Shown here in pieces: positions 46,248-54,420 of a stretch of 64,000 nt of DNA (position 1 is its first letter; every line of letters starts with the position of its first letter). The stretch spans positions 224,250-288,249 of the forward strand of contig NZ_LMDW01000017.1 in assembly GCF_001425205.1 (NCBI RefSeq), given 5' to 3'. Below the pieces are notes generated by a model. That model was not told the origin of the DNA. It saw only the letters and a list, made by a program, of their open reading frames with translations, and made no database searches. The stretch comes from Variovorax sp. Root411. Its GTDB lineage: Bacteria; Pseudomonadota; Gammaproteobacteria; Burkholderiales; Burkholderiaceae_C. The translations under genes were made by a program, and so were the position numbers.

Positions 46248-47896
46248 GCGGCCTCCGGCGCCATGGGGAGATCGATGCCGTCGAAACGCGGCAGCCGGAT
46301 GCGGACCGTCGTGCCCATGAACGGCTCGCTCTCGATGTCGATGCGGCCTTCGTGCGCGGAAACGATCACCTGCGCGATCGACAGGCCGATGCCCGTGCCA
46401 TCGACGCGGTGCGCCCGTGCGCGCTGGCCGCGCGTGAAGCGCTGGAACACCGTGGGCAGCTCGTCGGCGTCGATGCCGATGCCCTGGTCGCGCACGGCGA
46501 TTTCCACGCATCCGTCGAGCTCGCACCAGCCGATGCGAACCGCGCCGCCCGGGCGCGAATAGCGCACCGCGTTGTCCAGCACGATCATCAGGGCCTGGCG
46601 CAGCCGATCGGCATCGGCGTGCACATGGACGAGCGCGGGCTGCGCGCCGTGCGGCGCATCGAGGCCCACCTCCACGCCATGAAGCGCGCCCAGCGCCTCC
46701 GCCTGCTCGGCCGCATCGCCGACCAGCAGGCCCAGGTCCACCCGGTCCTGCCGGATGACGAGCTGGTCGGCCTCGGCGCGCGCAATCAGCATCAGGTCGT
46801 CGATCACCCGCGCGAGCTGCTCCACGCCGCCGACGATGCGCGACAGCGTCAGCTTGTATTCGGCCAGCGGCTTGTCGGCGCCGCGCAGTGCGATCTCGGC
46901 CTCGCCGCGAATGGCGGTGGCCGGCGTGCGCAGTTCGTGGCTCAAGTCGGCGAACAGCTGGCGGCGGCGCTGGTCGATGTTCTGCAGCGTGACGTGGGCG
47001 GACTGCAGCTCGGCCGTGCGCGCATCCACCGCCGCTTCGAGCTTGTGCCGCGCGGCTTCGGCATCGCTTCGGCGCTGCTGCAGCTCGGCGGCCATGGCAT
47101 TGAAATGCTCCGCCACCTGGCCGAACTCGTCCCTCGACCCGACCTCCAGGCGGTGGTCCATGCGGCCGGCCTGCAGGGCCTGCGTGCCGGCCAGCAGGCC
47201 GGCGATGGGCGCCTGCAGCCGCCGGTTCAGGCGAATGGCGATCAGCACCGCGGCCACCAGGGTCAGCACTGCGAGGCCGATGGCCTGCAGGCGCAGCACT
47301 TCGACGGCGCGTTCCGTGGCCTTGCGTGCCACCGGGACCGCCTCGCGCTGGCGCGCGATCGCACCGTTGACGAGTTCGCGCAGGTCGCGCCCGCGCGTCA
47401 CGTCGAACACCTGGTTGAGCTGCTGCCACACCGATGAAAACTCCGCTCCCTGCTCCAACGGCTCCAGCCGCAACAGGCGGGCCTGGACTTCGGCGATGTT
47501 GGCGTCGAGGAGGTCGATGCTGGCCGCCAGATGGGCCACATCCTCGGGCACCTGCGTGCCGCGCGCCGAGGAAGATCGGGTCCACCAGTCCAGGTCGCGC
47601 TGCGTCAGGTCGCGCAGGCTGGCCGCGCTGGTCCGCATGCCGGCCAGCCAGCGGTCACGTGCCTCGATCGGCGCATCGCCATTCATCAGCCGCTGCGAGG
47701 CCCAGACCCGCAGCCGCTGCTTGTTGGTGGACAGCTCCAGCAGATCGGACAGGATGTCGCTCGCAAGCCGGCTGTGCTGCTTGGCGAAAGTAACGCGCTC
47801 GGAACCCAGGTAGATGAAGCCGGCCTGGATGCATACCAGCGCGACGAGCGTTGCGAAGGCCAGCGAGAGCCGCGTGCGGAATTTGATGGAAGGCAT
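46244..47896 (-). CDS. Two-component sensor histidine kinase
   Basis: The protein has 550 residues. Topology is one N-terminal membrane span (about 8-30), a periplasmic sensor region to about 205, a second span (about 207-225), a HAMP linker, and a kinase core with His320 in DLSHELRTPATAI. ATP-site boxes are present: LDNAVRYSRPGGAV, VRDQGIGI and VDGTGIGLSIAQ. The gene overlaps the response regulator by 4 bp. The signal sensed cannot be inferred. Confidence 0.95.
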   Translation of the reverse strand: MPSIKFRTRLSLAFATLVALVCIQAGFIYLGSERVTFAKQHSRLASDILSDLLELSTNKQRLRVWASQRLMNGDAPIEARDRWLAGMRTSAASLRDLTQRDLDWWTRSSSARGTQVPEDVAHLAASIDLLDANIAEVQARLLRLEPLEQGAEFSSVWQQLNQVFDVTRGRDLRELVNGAIARQREAVPVARKATERAVEVLRLQAIGLAVLTLVAAVLIAIRLNRRLQAPIAGLLAGTQALQAGRMDHRLEVGSRDEFGQVAEHFNAMAAELQQRRSDAEAARHKLEAAVDARTAELQSAHVTLQNIDQRRRQLFADLSHELRTPATAIRGEAEIALRGADKPLAEYKLTLSRIVGGVEQLARVIDDLMLIARAEADQLVIRQDRVDLGLLVGDAAEQAEALGALHGVEVGLDAPHGAQPALVHVHADADRLRQALMIVLDNAVRYSRPGGAVRIGWCELDGCVEIAVRDQGIGIDADELPTVFQRFTRGQRARAHRVDGTGIGLSIAQVIVSAHEGRIDIESEPFMGTTVRIRLPRFDGIDLPMAPEAA

Positions 47897-47976
47897 CGAT
47901 CAGTGTGGCGCGCTGGCGAACACCTGTTTTGAAGGGTTCGAAGAATAGCCCATGCCACTCGACGGGTCGGCATCAA

Positions 47977-48011
47977 TCACCTACGGTGATGCTCGGTTGA
48001 CCCGAGCATCG
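47977..48011. promoter_or_regulatory. Tandem palindromes upstream of the LysR gene at 48032
   Basis: ATCACC/GGTGAT around TAC (47977-47991) fits the LysR T-N11-A box. It abuts GATGCTCGG/CCGAGCATC around TTGAC (47989-48011), a perfect 9-bp repeat ending 20 nt before the start codon. It probably binds this LysR, with the second palindrome over the promoter or forming an mRNA hairpin. Confidence 0.5.
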
Positions 48012-48031
48012 ATGTTTGCGATGCTGCCAGC

Positions 48032-48967
48032 GTGATCAACGAACTCAAGACTTTCATTGCGGTGTGCAAGCTCGGCACCTTCGCGGCGGCCGGCGATCGA
48101 ATCGGCCTGACTCAATCGGCGGTGAGCAGCCAGATGAAGCGACTCGAAGAAACCCTGGGGTTCGAGCTCTTCGACAGAACAGGCCGATCGGCCACCTTGA
48201 ATGTCGCAGGCCAGACGACCTTGCCGCGGGCAGAAGAAATCTGCGCGCTGTTCGCCAAGCTCGGGGAGCTTCCTCACGACAACGCCACCCACGGGCTTCT
48301 TCGCGTGGGCTCGATAGCCTCGGCGCAGCCCACGCTGCTGGCGCGTGCGCTTGAACAACTGCGCAAATCCTTTCCTCTAGTGCGTGTCCATGTGTCGCCT
48401 GGCGTCTCGATGCGCCTGATGGACGACCTGGACGCAGGAAAGATCGATGCCGCAGTGATGATCCGTCCTCCATTCGGCATGCCTCCCGACTTGACGTGGC
48501 AGCCACTGGTGCACGAGCCTTTTGTTCTGGTGGTGCCCAAGGCCCTGCCGGCAACGAAAAATTGGCGCATGCTGATCCAGGAACAGCCATTCCTGCGCTA
48601 TGACAGGGCTTCGTTCGGAGGGCGGATGGTCGAAGGGTTTCTGCGCCGGGAAGGTCTGGCGGTCAACGATGCGATCGAGGTCGACGAGATCCCCGGATTG
48701 ATCCACCTGGCCTCCAGGGGCCTGGGCGTGGCGCTCGTGCCACTGGTCGAGGCGCATCTGCCTTTGCCTGCGGAGGTGCGCATCGTCTCCTTGGGCGCGG
48801 TCACTTTCCGCCGCGAGATCGGCCTGCTCCAGCGAAAGCCCCGGGCCAGTCCGCCCATGGTTGCGCACTTCGCCCAATGCCTGCGCGATGCGGCTGAAGC
48901 GAAGCCGAACACATCGCCTGCGCGAAATGCCGGCCGCGCAAGGGCATCGATCCCGCGCCGTACCTGA
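48032..48967 (+). CDS. LysR-family transcriptional regulator
   Basis: The protein has 311 residues from a GTG at 48032. The N-terminal helix-turn-helix is clear (LKTFIAVCKLGTFAAAGDRI, then LTQSAVSSQMKRLEET), with a LysR substrate-binding domain after it. The last 30 residues are basic and variable. It is divergent from the sensor kinase and convergent with the amino-acid binding protein at 49053, so the target is unclear; palindromes immediately upstream suggest autoregulation. Confidence 0.9.
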   Translation: MINELKTFIAVCKLGTFAAAGDRIGLTQSAVSSQMKRLEETLGFELFDRTGRSATLNVAGQTTLPRAEEICALFAKLGELPHDNATHGLLRVGSIASAQPTLLARALEQLRKSFPLVRVHVSPGVSMRLMDDLDAGKIDAAVMIRPPFGMPPDLTWQPLVHEPFVLVVPKALPATKNWRMLIQEQPFLRYDRASFGGRMVEGFLRREGLAVNDAIEVDEIPGLIHLASRGLGVALVPLVEAHLPLPAEVRIVSLGAVTFRREIGLLQRKPRASPPMVAHFAQCLRDAAEAKPNTSPARNAGRARASIPRRT

Positions 48968-49052
48968 AACCGGGGAGCGCCGGTCGATCGCTTCGCATGC
49001 GGGCCGGACTCGGCACCGCTGGTTCTGCCGACTTTCCGCGCACCATCGGCAG

Positions 49053-49970
49053 TCAACGGGACTCGTAAGACTCCATCGGCTTGTCCGTGGGGTCGGCCCA
49101 GGCAGCCTTCGTCATGGCGTTTGCCGGCAGCCCCACCCTGGCGTTGTGAGGCGGAATCGGCTGCATGAACCACCTGTCGTAGATTCGTGCGACTTCGCCG
49201 CTCCTGGCCAATGCCACGACGCTGTCGTCGACCAGTTTCTTGAATGCAGGATCTCCCTTGCGGAACATGATCGCGAGCGGCTCGACGCTGAGAACCTGGT
49301 CCAGGAGCCTGTATTTTTCGGGCTCCTTGCTCTTCGAGATCAACGTCGCGAGGATCTGCCCGTCGGCGAAAAATCCTTCGGCGCGGCCCGCCTCGAGGAG
49401 CAGGAATCCTTCGCTGTTGTCCTTGGCGAGCACCTCGTCGATACCGTTCGCGCCCTCACGCTTGAGTTTTCTCAGCGCCGGCACGGACGTGCTTCCCGTT
49501 GTGGCCGCCACGGTCTTGCCGGCCAGCTGCGCGGGGCGCGTGATGCCCGACGTGGCCTTGACCGCGATGCGAACGCCTTCGACATAGAGCGTCGGTGCAA
49601 AGGCAACGTCCTTCTGCCGCGCCGCGTTGTTGGTCGTCGTGCCGCATTCGATATCCACCGTACCGTTTTGAACGAGGGGAATCCGGTTCTGTGGCGTCAC
49701 GAGTTGGTACTTCACGTCGATCCTGTCGAGTTGAACTGCCTTTCTGATGTCGGCAATGATCCGCTCGCAGATCTCCACGTGAAAGCCGGTGTACTTGTTG
49801 GGCCCCAGAGTGAACGACATGGCACCCGACGCATCGCGGACTCCCATGGAGATGGAGCCTGACTCTTTGACCTTCTTCAGGGTGTCAGTCTGCGCCGCCG
49901 CAGACCCACAGACGACGGCAAGCGCCGCCACGAAGGCAAGGCTCTTCTTGCTGCTCTTGGTCTTGGTCAT
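49053..49970 (-). CDS. Amino-acid-type ABC transporter substrate-binding protein (orphan)
   Basis: A 305-residue protein with a Sec signal peptide (KSLAFVAALAVVCGSAAAQ) and an SBP_bac_3 domain (LKKVKESGSISMGVRDASGA; DRIDVKYQLVTPQNRIPLVQ; TVDIECGTTTNNAARQKDVA), closest in style to GltI-like glutamate/aspartate binding proteins. No permease or ATPase lies nearby. It follows the glyoxalase-fold gene by 9 bp on the same strand, so those two are probably co-transcribed. The ligand is unassigned. Confidence 0.92.
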   Translation of the reverse strand: MTKTKSSKKSLAFVAALAVVCGSAAAQTDTLKKVKESGSISMGVRDASGAMSFTLGPNKYTGFHVEICERIIADIRKAVQLDRIDVKYQLVTPQNRIPLVQNGTVDIECGTTTNNAARQKDVAFAPTLYVEGVRIAVKATSGITRPAQLAGKTVAATTGSTSVPALRKLKREGANGIDEVLAKDNSEGFLLLEAGRAEGFFADGQILATLISKSKEPEKYRLLDQVLSVEPLAIMFRKGDPAFKKLVDDSVVALARSGEVARIYDRWFMQPIPPHNARVGLPANAMTKAAWADPTDKPMESYESR

Positions 49971-49979
49971 GCTGCTCTT

Positions 49980-50411
49980 TCAGCGTGCGAAGAGCGAGCT
50001 CAAGTCGGCGAACGACTTCATCTCGATCGCATTGCCGGAGGGGTCCAGAAAGAACATCGTCGCTTGTTCGCCGGGCTCGCCCTTGAACCGGATGTAGGGT
50101 TCGATGACGAACTTTGTCTGGCGAGCCACGAGCTTGTCGGCCATGGCCTGCCATTGATCCATGGGAACGATCGCGCCGAAGTGGCGCACGGGTACGTCGT
50201 GACCATCGACCGAACTGCTCTGACGGTGGCCGCATTCGTCGGGTGCCAGGTGCGCCACGATCTGGTGGCCGTAGAAATCGAAGTCGACCCATTCAGGCGC
50301 ACTGCGGCCTTCGGGGCATCCAAGCAAGTCGCCGTAGAACGCGCGCGCCTCGGCGATGTCGCGCACCGGAAACGCAAGATGAAACGGGATGCGGGTGGCT
50401 GTGTTGCTCAT
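49980..50411 (-). CDS. VOC-family (glyoxalase-fold) protein
   Basis: A 143-residue protein from the ATG at 50411; an ATG at 50423 is possible. Two VOC halves are visible (PFHLAFPVRDIAEARAFYGD in the first, HFGAIVPMDQWQAMADKL in the second) and the C-terminal MFFLDPSGNAIEMKSF carries the usual metal-ligand Glu. Its enzymatic role is unknown; members are dioxygenases, lyases or resistance proteins. It appears to lead a two-gene transcript with the orphan amino-acid binding protein. Confidence 0.9.
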   Translation of the reverse strand: MSNTATRIPFHLAFPVRDIAEARAFYGDLLGCPEGRSAPEWVDFDFYGHQIVAHLAPDECGHRQSSSVDGHDVPVRHFGAIVPMDQWQAMADKLVARQTKFVIEPYIRFKGEPGEQATMFFLDPSGNAIEMKSFADLSSLFAR

Positions 50412-50465
50412 GGGACTTTCCATCAGGAGTGGGGATGGACGCGACTCTAAGCAGCACTTCTCACA

Positions 50466-50488
50466 ATGGAAAACGATATATTTTCCAT
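50466..50488. promoter_or_regulatory. Palindrome upstream of the VOC gene
   Basis: ATGGAAAA and TTTTCCAT arms are separated by a 7-bp AT-rich centre, 55 bp upstream of the VOC start. It is a candidate operator or promoter-overlapping site in the 329-bp divergent region shared with the NCS1 permease. Confidence 0.4.
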
Positions 50489-50651
50489 CTGAGCCACACG
50501 AATTTCGATAAATCGATCCGGGAGGTCAGGCTGCGGATCGCGCCAGGTTCTGCTGGGCGCCAGCCAGTCCTTCGATAACAGCGCGCGCCACACGCATCAG
50601 GGAATCTACGGATATATGATTTCCCGAATGGCCTTGATTGCGTGCAGTTTT

Positions 50652-50659
50652 TGTATACA
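50652..50659. promoter_or_regulatory. Candidate GntR operator (TGTATACA) upstream of the NCS1 permease
   Basis: A perfect palindrome extended to TTGTATACAA, 82 bp before the permease start. The core is the same as at puuD and uraH/gntR, linking this transporter and its racemase-like partner to the purine genes. The wider flanks differ from the other two sites. Confidence 0.5.
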
Positions 50660-50740
50660 AATAACGCATCCGAAGAACCGGCGCGAAATTTGCGTCAAAA
50701 CGGGCTCCCCAACCCCACTTAACTCGCACGAGGAAAGACC

Positions 50741-52234
50741 ATGAGCACAGTCGTCAGCCAGGCCCCCGCGGGGGCAAGCGAAGCCGGCATTGCGCCGCAC
50801 GCGGAATCGAACGCCGTCATCAAGCCCGGCTACCACCCGCGCCTGACCAACGAAGACCTGGCGCCGCTGAAGAAGCAGACCTGGGGCCAATACAACATCT
50901 TTGCCTTCTGGATGTCCGACGTGCACAGCGTGGGCGGCTACATCACGGCCGGCAGCCTGTTCGCGCTGGGGCTGTCGAGCTGGCAGGTGCTGGTGTCGCT
51001 GCTGGTCGGCATCGTGATCGTGCAGTTCTTCTGCAATCTGGTGGCCAAGCCCAGCCAGGTGACGGGCGTGCCCTACCCCGTGGTGTGCCGCGCGCCCTTC
51101 GGCGTGCTGGGCGCGAACATCCCGGCCATCATCCGCGGGCTGATCGCCGTGGCCTGGTACGGCGTGCAGACGTACCTCGCGTCGGCCGCGTTCATGGTGC
51201 TGGCGCTGCACATGGCGCCGGGCCTGGCGCCGTATGCCGATGTCGCGCAACACGGCTTCGTCGGCCTGTCGGCCCTCGGCTGGGTCGCGTTCATGGTCAT
51301 GTGGGTGCTGCAGGCCTTCGTGTTCTGGCACGGCATGGACGCCATCCGCAAGTTCATCGACTGGGCCGGCCCGGCGGTGTACGTGGTCATGGCCGTGCTG
51401 TGCGGCTGGCTGGTGTGGAAGGCCGGCTGGAGCAAGATCGACCTGAACCTGGGCGGCATCAAGTTCCAGGGCTGGGACGCACTGCCCGTCATGCTCTCGG
51501 CCATTGCGCTGGTGGTGAGCTACTTCAGCGGCCCGATGCTCAACTTCGGCGACTTCTCGCGCTACGGCAAGAGCTTCGACGCGGTGAAGAAGGGCAACTT
51601 CTGGGGCCTGCCGATCAACTTCATCTTCTTCTCGCTGCTGACCGTCATCACCACCGCCGCCACGCTGCCCGTCTTTGGGGAACTGATCACCGATCCGGTG
51701 CACACCGTGGGCAAGATCGACAGCACCACCGCCGTCGTGCTGGGCGCGCTGACCTTCATGATCGCGACCATCGGCATCAACATCGTCGCCAACTTCGTCT
51801 CGCCGGCCTTCGACTTCTCGAACGTGGCGCCGCAGCACATCAGCTGGCGCACGGGCGGCATGATCGCCGCGGTGGGCTCGGTGTTTCTCACGCCGTGGAA
51901 CCTGTACAACAGCCCCGAGGTCATCCACTACACGCTCGATGTGCTGGGTTCGTTCATCGGGCCGCTGTTCGGCATCCTGATTGCCGACTACTACATCGTG
52001 CGCAAGCAGCGCATCGACGTGGACGCGCTCTACAGCATGAGCCCGAAGGGCGAGTACTGGTACAGCGGCGGCTACAACCCGAAGGCGATCCAGGCGCTGG
52101 TGCCCTCCGCGCTGGTGCCGATTCTTTGCGTGATGGTGCCGGCGTTGCGCGGCGGCGCGAACTATGCGTGGTTCATCGGCATGGGCCTGGGCTTCGTGCT
52201 CTATGCCGTGCTGAACCGCAACAACAAGACTTGA
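50741..52234 (+). CDS. NCS1-family permease (allantoin/nucleobase type)
   Basis: A 497-residue membrane protein with about 12 spans and NCS1 family sequence (LKKQTWGQYNIFAFWMSDVH; PYPVVCRAPFGVLGANIPAI; FSGPMLNFGDFSRYGKS). NCS1 proteins carry allantoin, hydantoins, uracil, cytosine or thiamine with Na+ or H+. A TGTATACA palindrome upstream and a racemase-like protein downstream favour allantoin or a hydantoin. It is immediately followed by that gene with no gap. Confidence 0.92.
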   Translation: MSTVVSQAPAGASEAGIAPHAESNAVIKPGYHPRLTNEDLAPLKKQTWGQYNIFAFWMSDVHSVGGYITAGSLFALGLSSWQVLVSLLVGIVIVQFFCNLVAKPSQVTGVPYPVVCRAPFGVLGANIPAIIRGLIAVAWYGVQTYLASAAFMVLALHMAPGLAPYADVAQHGFVGLSALGWVAFMVMWVLQAFVFWHGMDAIRKFIDWAGPAVYVVMAVLCGWLVWKAGWSKIDLNLGGIKFQGWDALPVMLSAIALVVSYFSGPMLNFGDFSRYGKSFDAVKKGNFWGLPINFIFFSLLTVITTAATLPVFGELITDPVHTVGKIDSTTAVVLGALTFMIATIGINIVANFVSPAFDFSNVAPQHISWRTGGMIAAVGSVFLTPWNLYNSPEVIHYTLDVLGSFIGPLFGILIADYYIVRKQRIDVDALYSMSPKGEYWYSGGYNPKAIQALVPSALVPILCVMVPALRGGANYAWFIGMGLGFVLYAVLNRNNKT

Positions 52235-52255
52235 ATGGAAGAGAAAGGGAGCGCC

Positions 52256-52996
52256 GTGCGCATCAAGATCATCAACCCCAACACCACCTGGAGCATGACC
52301 GAGAAGATCGGCGCCTGCGCCCGCGCGGTGGCGCATGCCGGCACCGAGATCGTGGCCGTGAGCCCGGCCACGGGGCCGGTCTCCATCGAGAGCCACTACG
52401 ACGAGGCGCTGGCCGTGCCGGGCCTGCTGCAGGAGATCGCGGCGGGCGAACGCGAGGGCAACATCGACGGCTACGTGATCGCCTGCTTCGGCGACCCGGG
52501 CCTGAAGGCCGCGCGCGAACTCGCGCGCGGACCGGTGGTGGGAATTGCCGAAGCCGCGATGCACCTGGCCAGCATGGTGGGCAGCCGTTTCAGCGTGGTA
52601 ACGACGCTGGGCCGCACCATGGGCCAGGCCTGGCACCTGGCCGAGATCTACGGCATGGAGCGCTTCTGCGCCAACGTGCGCGCGTGCGAACTGCCGGTGC
52701 TCGAACTCGAAGAGCCCGGCTCGCGTGCGCGGGAACGCATCATCGGCGAATGCCGGCGCGCGCTCGAGGAAGACGGCTCCGACTGCATCGTGCTCGGCTG
52801 CGCCGGCATGACCGACCTGTGCGCGCACATCGAGCAGGTGCTCTGCGTGCCGGTGATCGACGGCGTGGCCGCGGGCACCAAGCTCATTGAGTCGCTCGTC
52901 GCCCTGAAGCTGCGCACCAGCAAGCGCGGGGAGCTGGCAAAGCCCCTGCCCAAGCCCATCGTTGGCTTGCTCGAAGGCTTCACCCGCTCGTCGTAG
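52256..52996 (+). CDS. Aspartate/glutamate racemase-family protein (allantoin/hydantoin racemase-like)
   Basis: The protein has 246 residues from the GTG at 52256, chosen because AAAGGGAG precedes it and the family begins (M)RIKIINPNTT; an ATG at 52235 directly after the permease stop would add 7 residues. Two conserved Cys motifs are present, IACFGDPG and VLGCAGM, as expected for cofactor-independent two-Cys racemases. Co-transcription with an NCS1 permease suits allantoin or hydantoin racemisation. Allantoin racemase would convert the R isomer to S-allantoin for breakdown. Confidence 0.88.
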   Translation: MRIKIINPNTTWSMTEKIGACARAVAHAGTEIVAVSPATGPVSIESHYDEALAVPGLLQEIAAGEREGNIDGYVIACFGDPGLKAARELARGPVVGIAEAAMHLASMVGSRFSVVTTLGRTMGQAWHLAEIYGMERFCANVRACELPVLELEEPGSRARERIIGECRRALEEDGSDCIVLGCAGMTDLCAHIEQVLCVPVIDGVAAGTKLIESLVALKLRTSKRGELAKPLPKPIVGLLEGFTRSS

Positions 52997-53002
52997 TCTC
53001 TT

Positions 53003-53452
53003 TCAGGAGGGCTTTCCGAGCGCCTTCAGCACCGCGGATGCGGAGAGAATTTCCTCGCCATCCACACTGATTTGCCCGTTGGTGAAAACGAGCGTGGAGG
53101 TTGCTCGCGCAACCCGCGCCGTCGCCATCAGAAACTGGTGTTCCCTGGCCGCGCTCATGAAGCGCGTATCCATCTGGACCGTGACGCACGGGATTCTTCC
53201 AATGGATTCCCAGGCGACCGAACTCATTGCGTGATCGATCAAGCTCATGAGCAGTCCACCGTGCACAACGCCGGCTGGATTCAGGTGCTCGTGGCCCGCA
53301 ATGATTCCGTAGCTCCAATCTGCCCCTTCCTTGCGCGTCCACAGGGGTCCGATGAGCCCTGCAAAACCCGGCAGTGTGCGAGGTTTCCAACCCTGGTCTT
53401 GCAACTCGTCGGGACTCACCGCGTTGACTGGCTTCGTCGATGACTGTGTCAT
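53003..53452 (-). CDS. PaaI-type hotdog thioesterase
   Basis: A 149-residue protein from the ATG at 53452. The hotdog motif NPAGVVHGGLLMSLIDHAM (catalytic region HGG) and VTVQMDTRFMSAARE place it in the PaaI/YbgC-like acyl-CoA thioesterase class. It lies 5 bp beyond the stop of the IclR gene on the same strand, so it is probably controlled and co-transcribed with it. It may hydrolyse a CoA ester from the divergent CoA-dependent cluster. Confidence 0.88.
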   Translation of the reverse strand: MTQSSTKPVNAVSPDELQDQGWKPRTLPGFAGLIGPLWTRKEGADWSYGIIAGHEHLNPAGVVHGGLLMSLIDHAMSSVAWESIGRIPCVTVQMDTRFMSAAREHQFLMATARVARATSTLVFTNGQISVDGEEILSASAVLKALGKPS

Positions 53453-53457
53453 GAAAT

Positions 53458-54255
53458 TCAGCGCGATGTCGCCAGCAACTTGGAAAGGGCTTGCGCTTCG
53501 CTCTGCAACTCTTTTGCCAGGACTTGGCTCTGGGGGCTGCTGAGGCGGTCGGCCACACCGGTGGCGACCAGCGAGTGCGTCATGCGTCCGCTCATGTCGA
53601 AGACCGGAACGGCAATGACAACGATCCCGTTGATGTAGGTATTCCGGTCGATGCTGAAGCCCTTTCGGCGAACGGCCTGGACTTCCGAGCGCCATGTCTC
53701 GATGTCTGGCGGCTGATCCCAACGAAGCGCCTTGAAGCGTCGTTCAAGCTCCTTCTCGCTCACCTCTGAAAACGCCGCGACCAAACGCCCGGTTGCGCTG
53801 ATGAGCGCTGGAAATCGGCTCCCTACATCCACATGGAGGCTGAAGGGCGCCTGGGAGCGCGCCAAGGCGAGAACCACCATGTGTTCGAGGCCGGTGACCT
53901 CCACGCCGATGGTCGTGAGTCCCCATGTGTTCGCGATCCGATCGAGGATGGGTTGCGCGAGTTGTGGAAAAGGGCTGCGTTCGATCACGCTGCGCGCGAG
54001 CGCAAGCATGCCGACGCTGAGGCTGTAGTGCTTGGCCCCCGCCTCGACCTTGACGAGGCCTTCGTCAACCAGCACGCGAAGGATGTGCAGGCAGGTGCTG
54101 GTGACCATGTCGAGCTCGTTCGCGATGGACTTGAGGGGCATCGCCGTCGGGCTGTGGCCCAGCAGCCGAAGGATGGCGATGGCTCGCGAAACCGCGGGCA
54201 CCGGCCTCACTCGCGGGCCCGTGGCCTTGGTCGGGCCGTCAGTGGAAGTTTTCAT
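53458..54255 (-). CDS. IclR-family transcriptional regulator
   Basis: A 265-residue protein. The N-terminal winged helix (VSRAIAILRLLGHSPTAMPL, KSIANELDMVTSTCLHILRV) is followed by the IclR effector domain with INGIVVIAVPVFDMSGRM near the C terminus. It is divergent from the acyl-CoA synthetase operon, the classical IclR layout, and likely controls it in response to an aromatic or dicarboxylic acid. An inverted repeat in the shared intergenic region is the candidate site. Confidence 0.93.
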   Translation of the reverse strand: MKTSTDGPTKATGPRVRPVPAVSRAIAILRLLGHSPTAMPLKSIANELDMVTSTCLHILRVLVDEGLVKVEAGAKHYSLSVGMLALARSVIERSPFPQLAQPILDRIANTWGLTTIGVEVTGLEHMVVLALARSQAPFSLHVDVGSRFPALISATGRLVAAFSEVSEKELERRFKALRWDQPPDIETWRSEVQAVRRKGFSIDRNTYINGIVVIAVPVFDMSGRMTHSLVATGVADRLSSPQSQVLAKELQSEAQALSKLLATSR

Positions 54256-54334
54256 GGTGGTCTGGAGTGTCTACAGCCCGAGCATACGGCGCGTCTCCGA
54301 GCAGTTGCCGATCGCGCAATCTGCTTTTTTTTGA

Positions 54335-54352
54335 AATTGTACATAGACAATT
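54335..54352. promoter_or_regulatory. Candidate IclR operator
   Basis: AATTGT and ACAATT arms are 6 bp apart in the AT-rich 165-bp region between iclR and the acyl-CoA synthetase; another ACAATT follows at 54367. The spacing and position suit an IclR-type site. Confidence 0.45.
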
Positions 54353-54420
54353 GATAGACGCATTTGACAATTTCATGGAATGCCAGCAAAGTGCGTCTCA
54401 CGGAAACGAGAGACACACCC

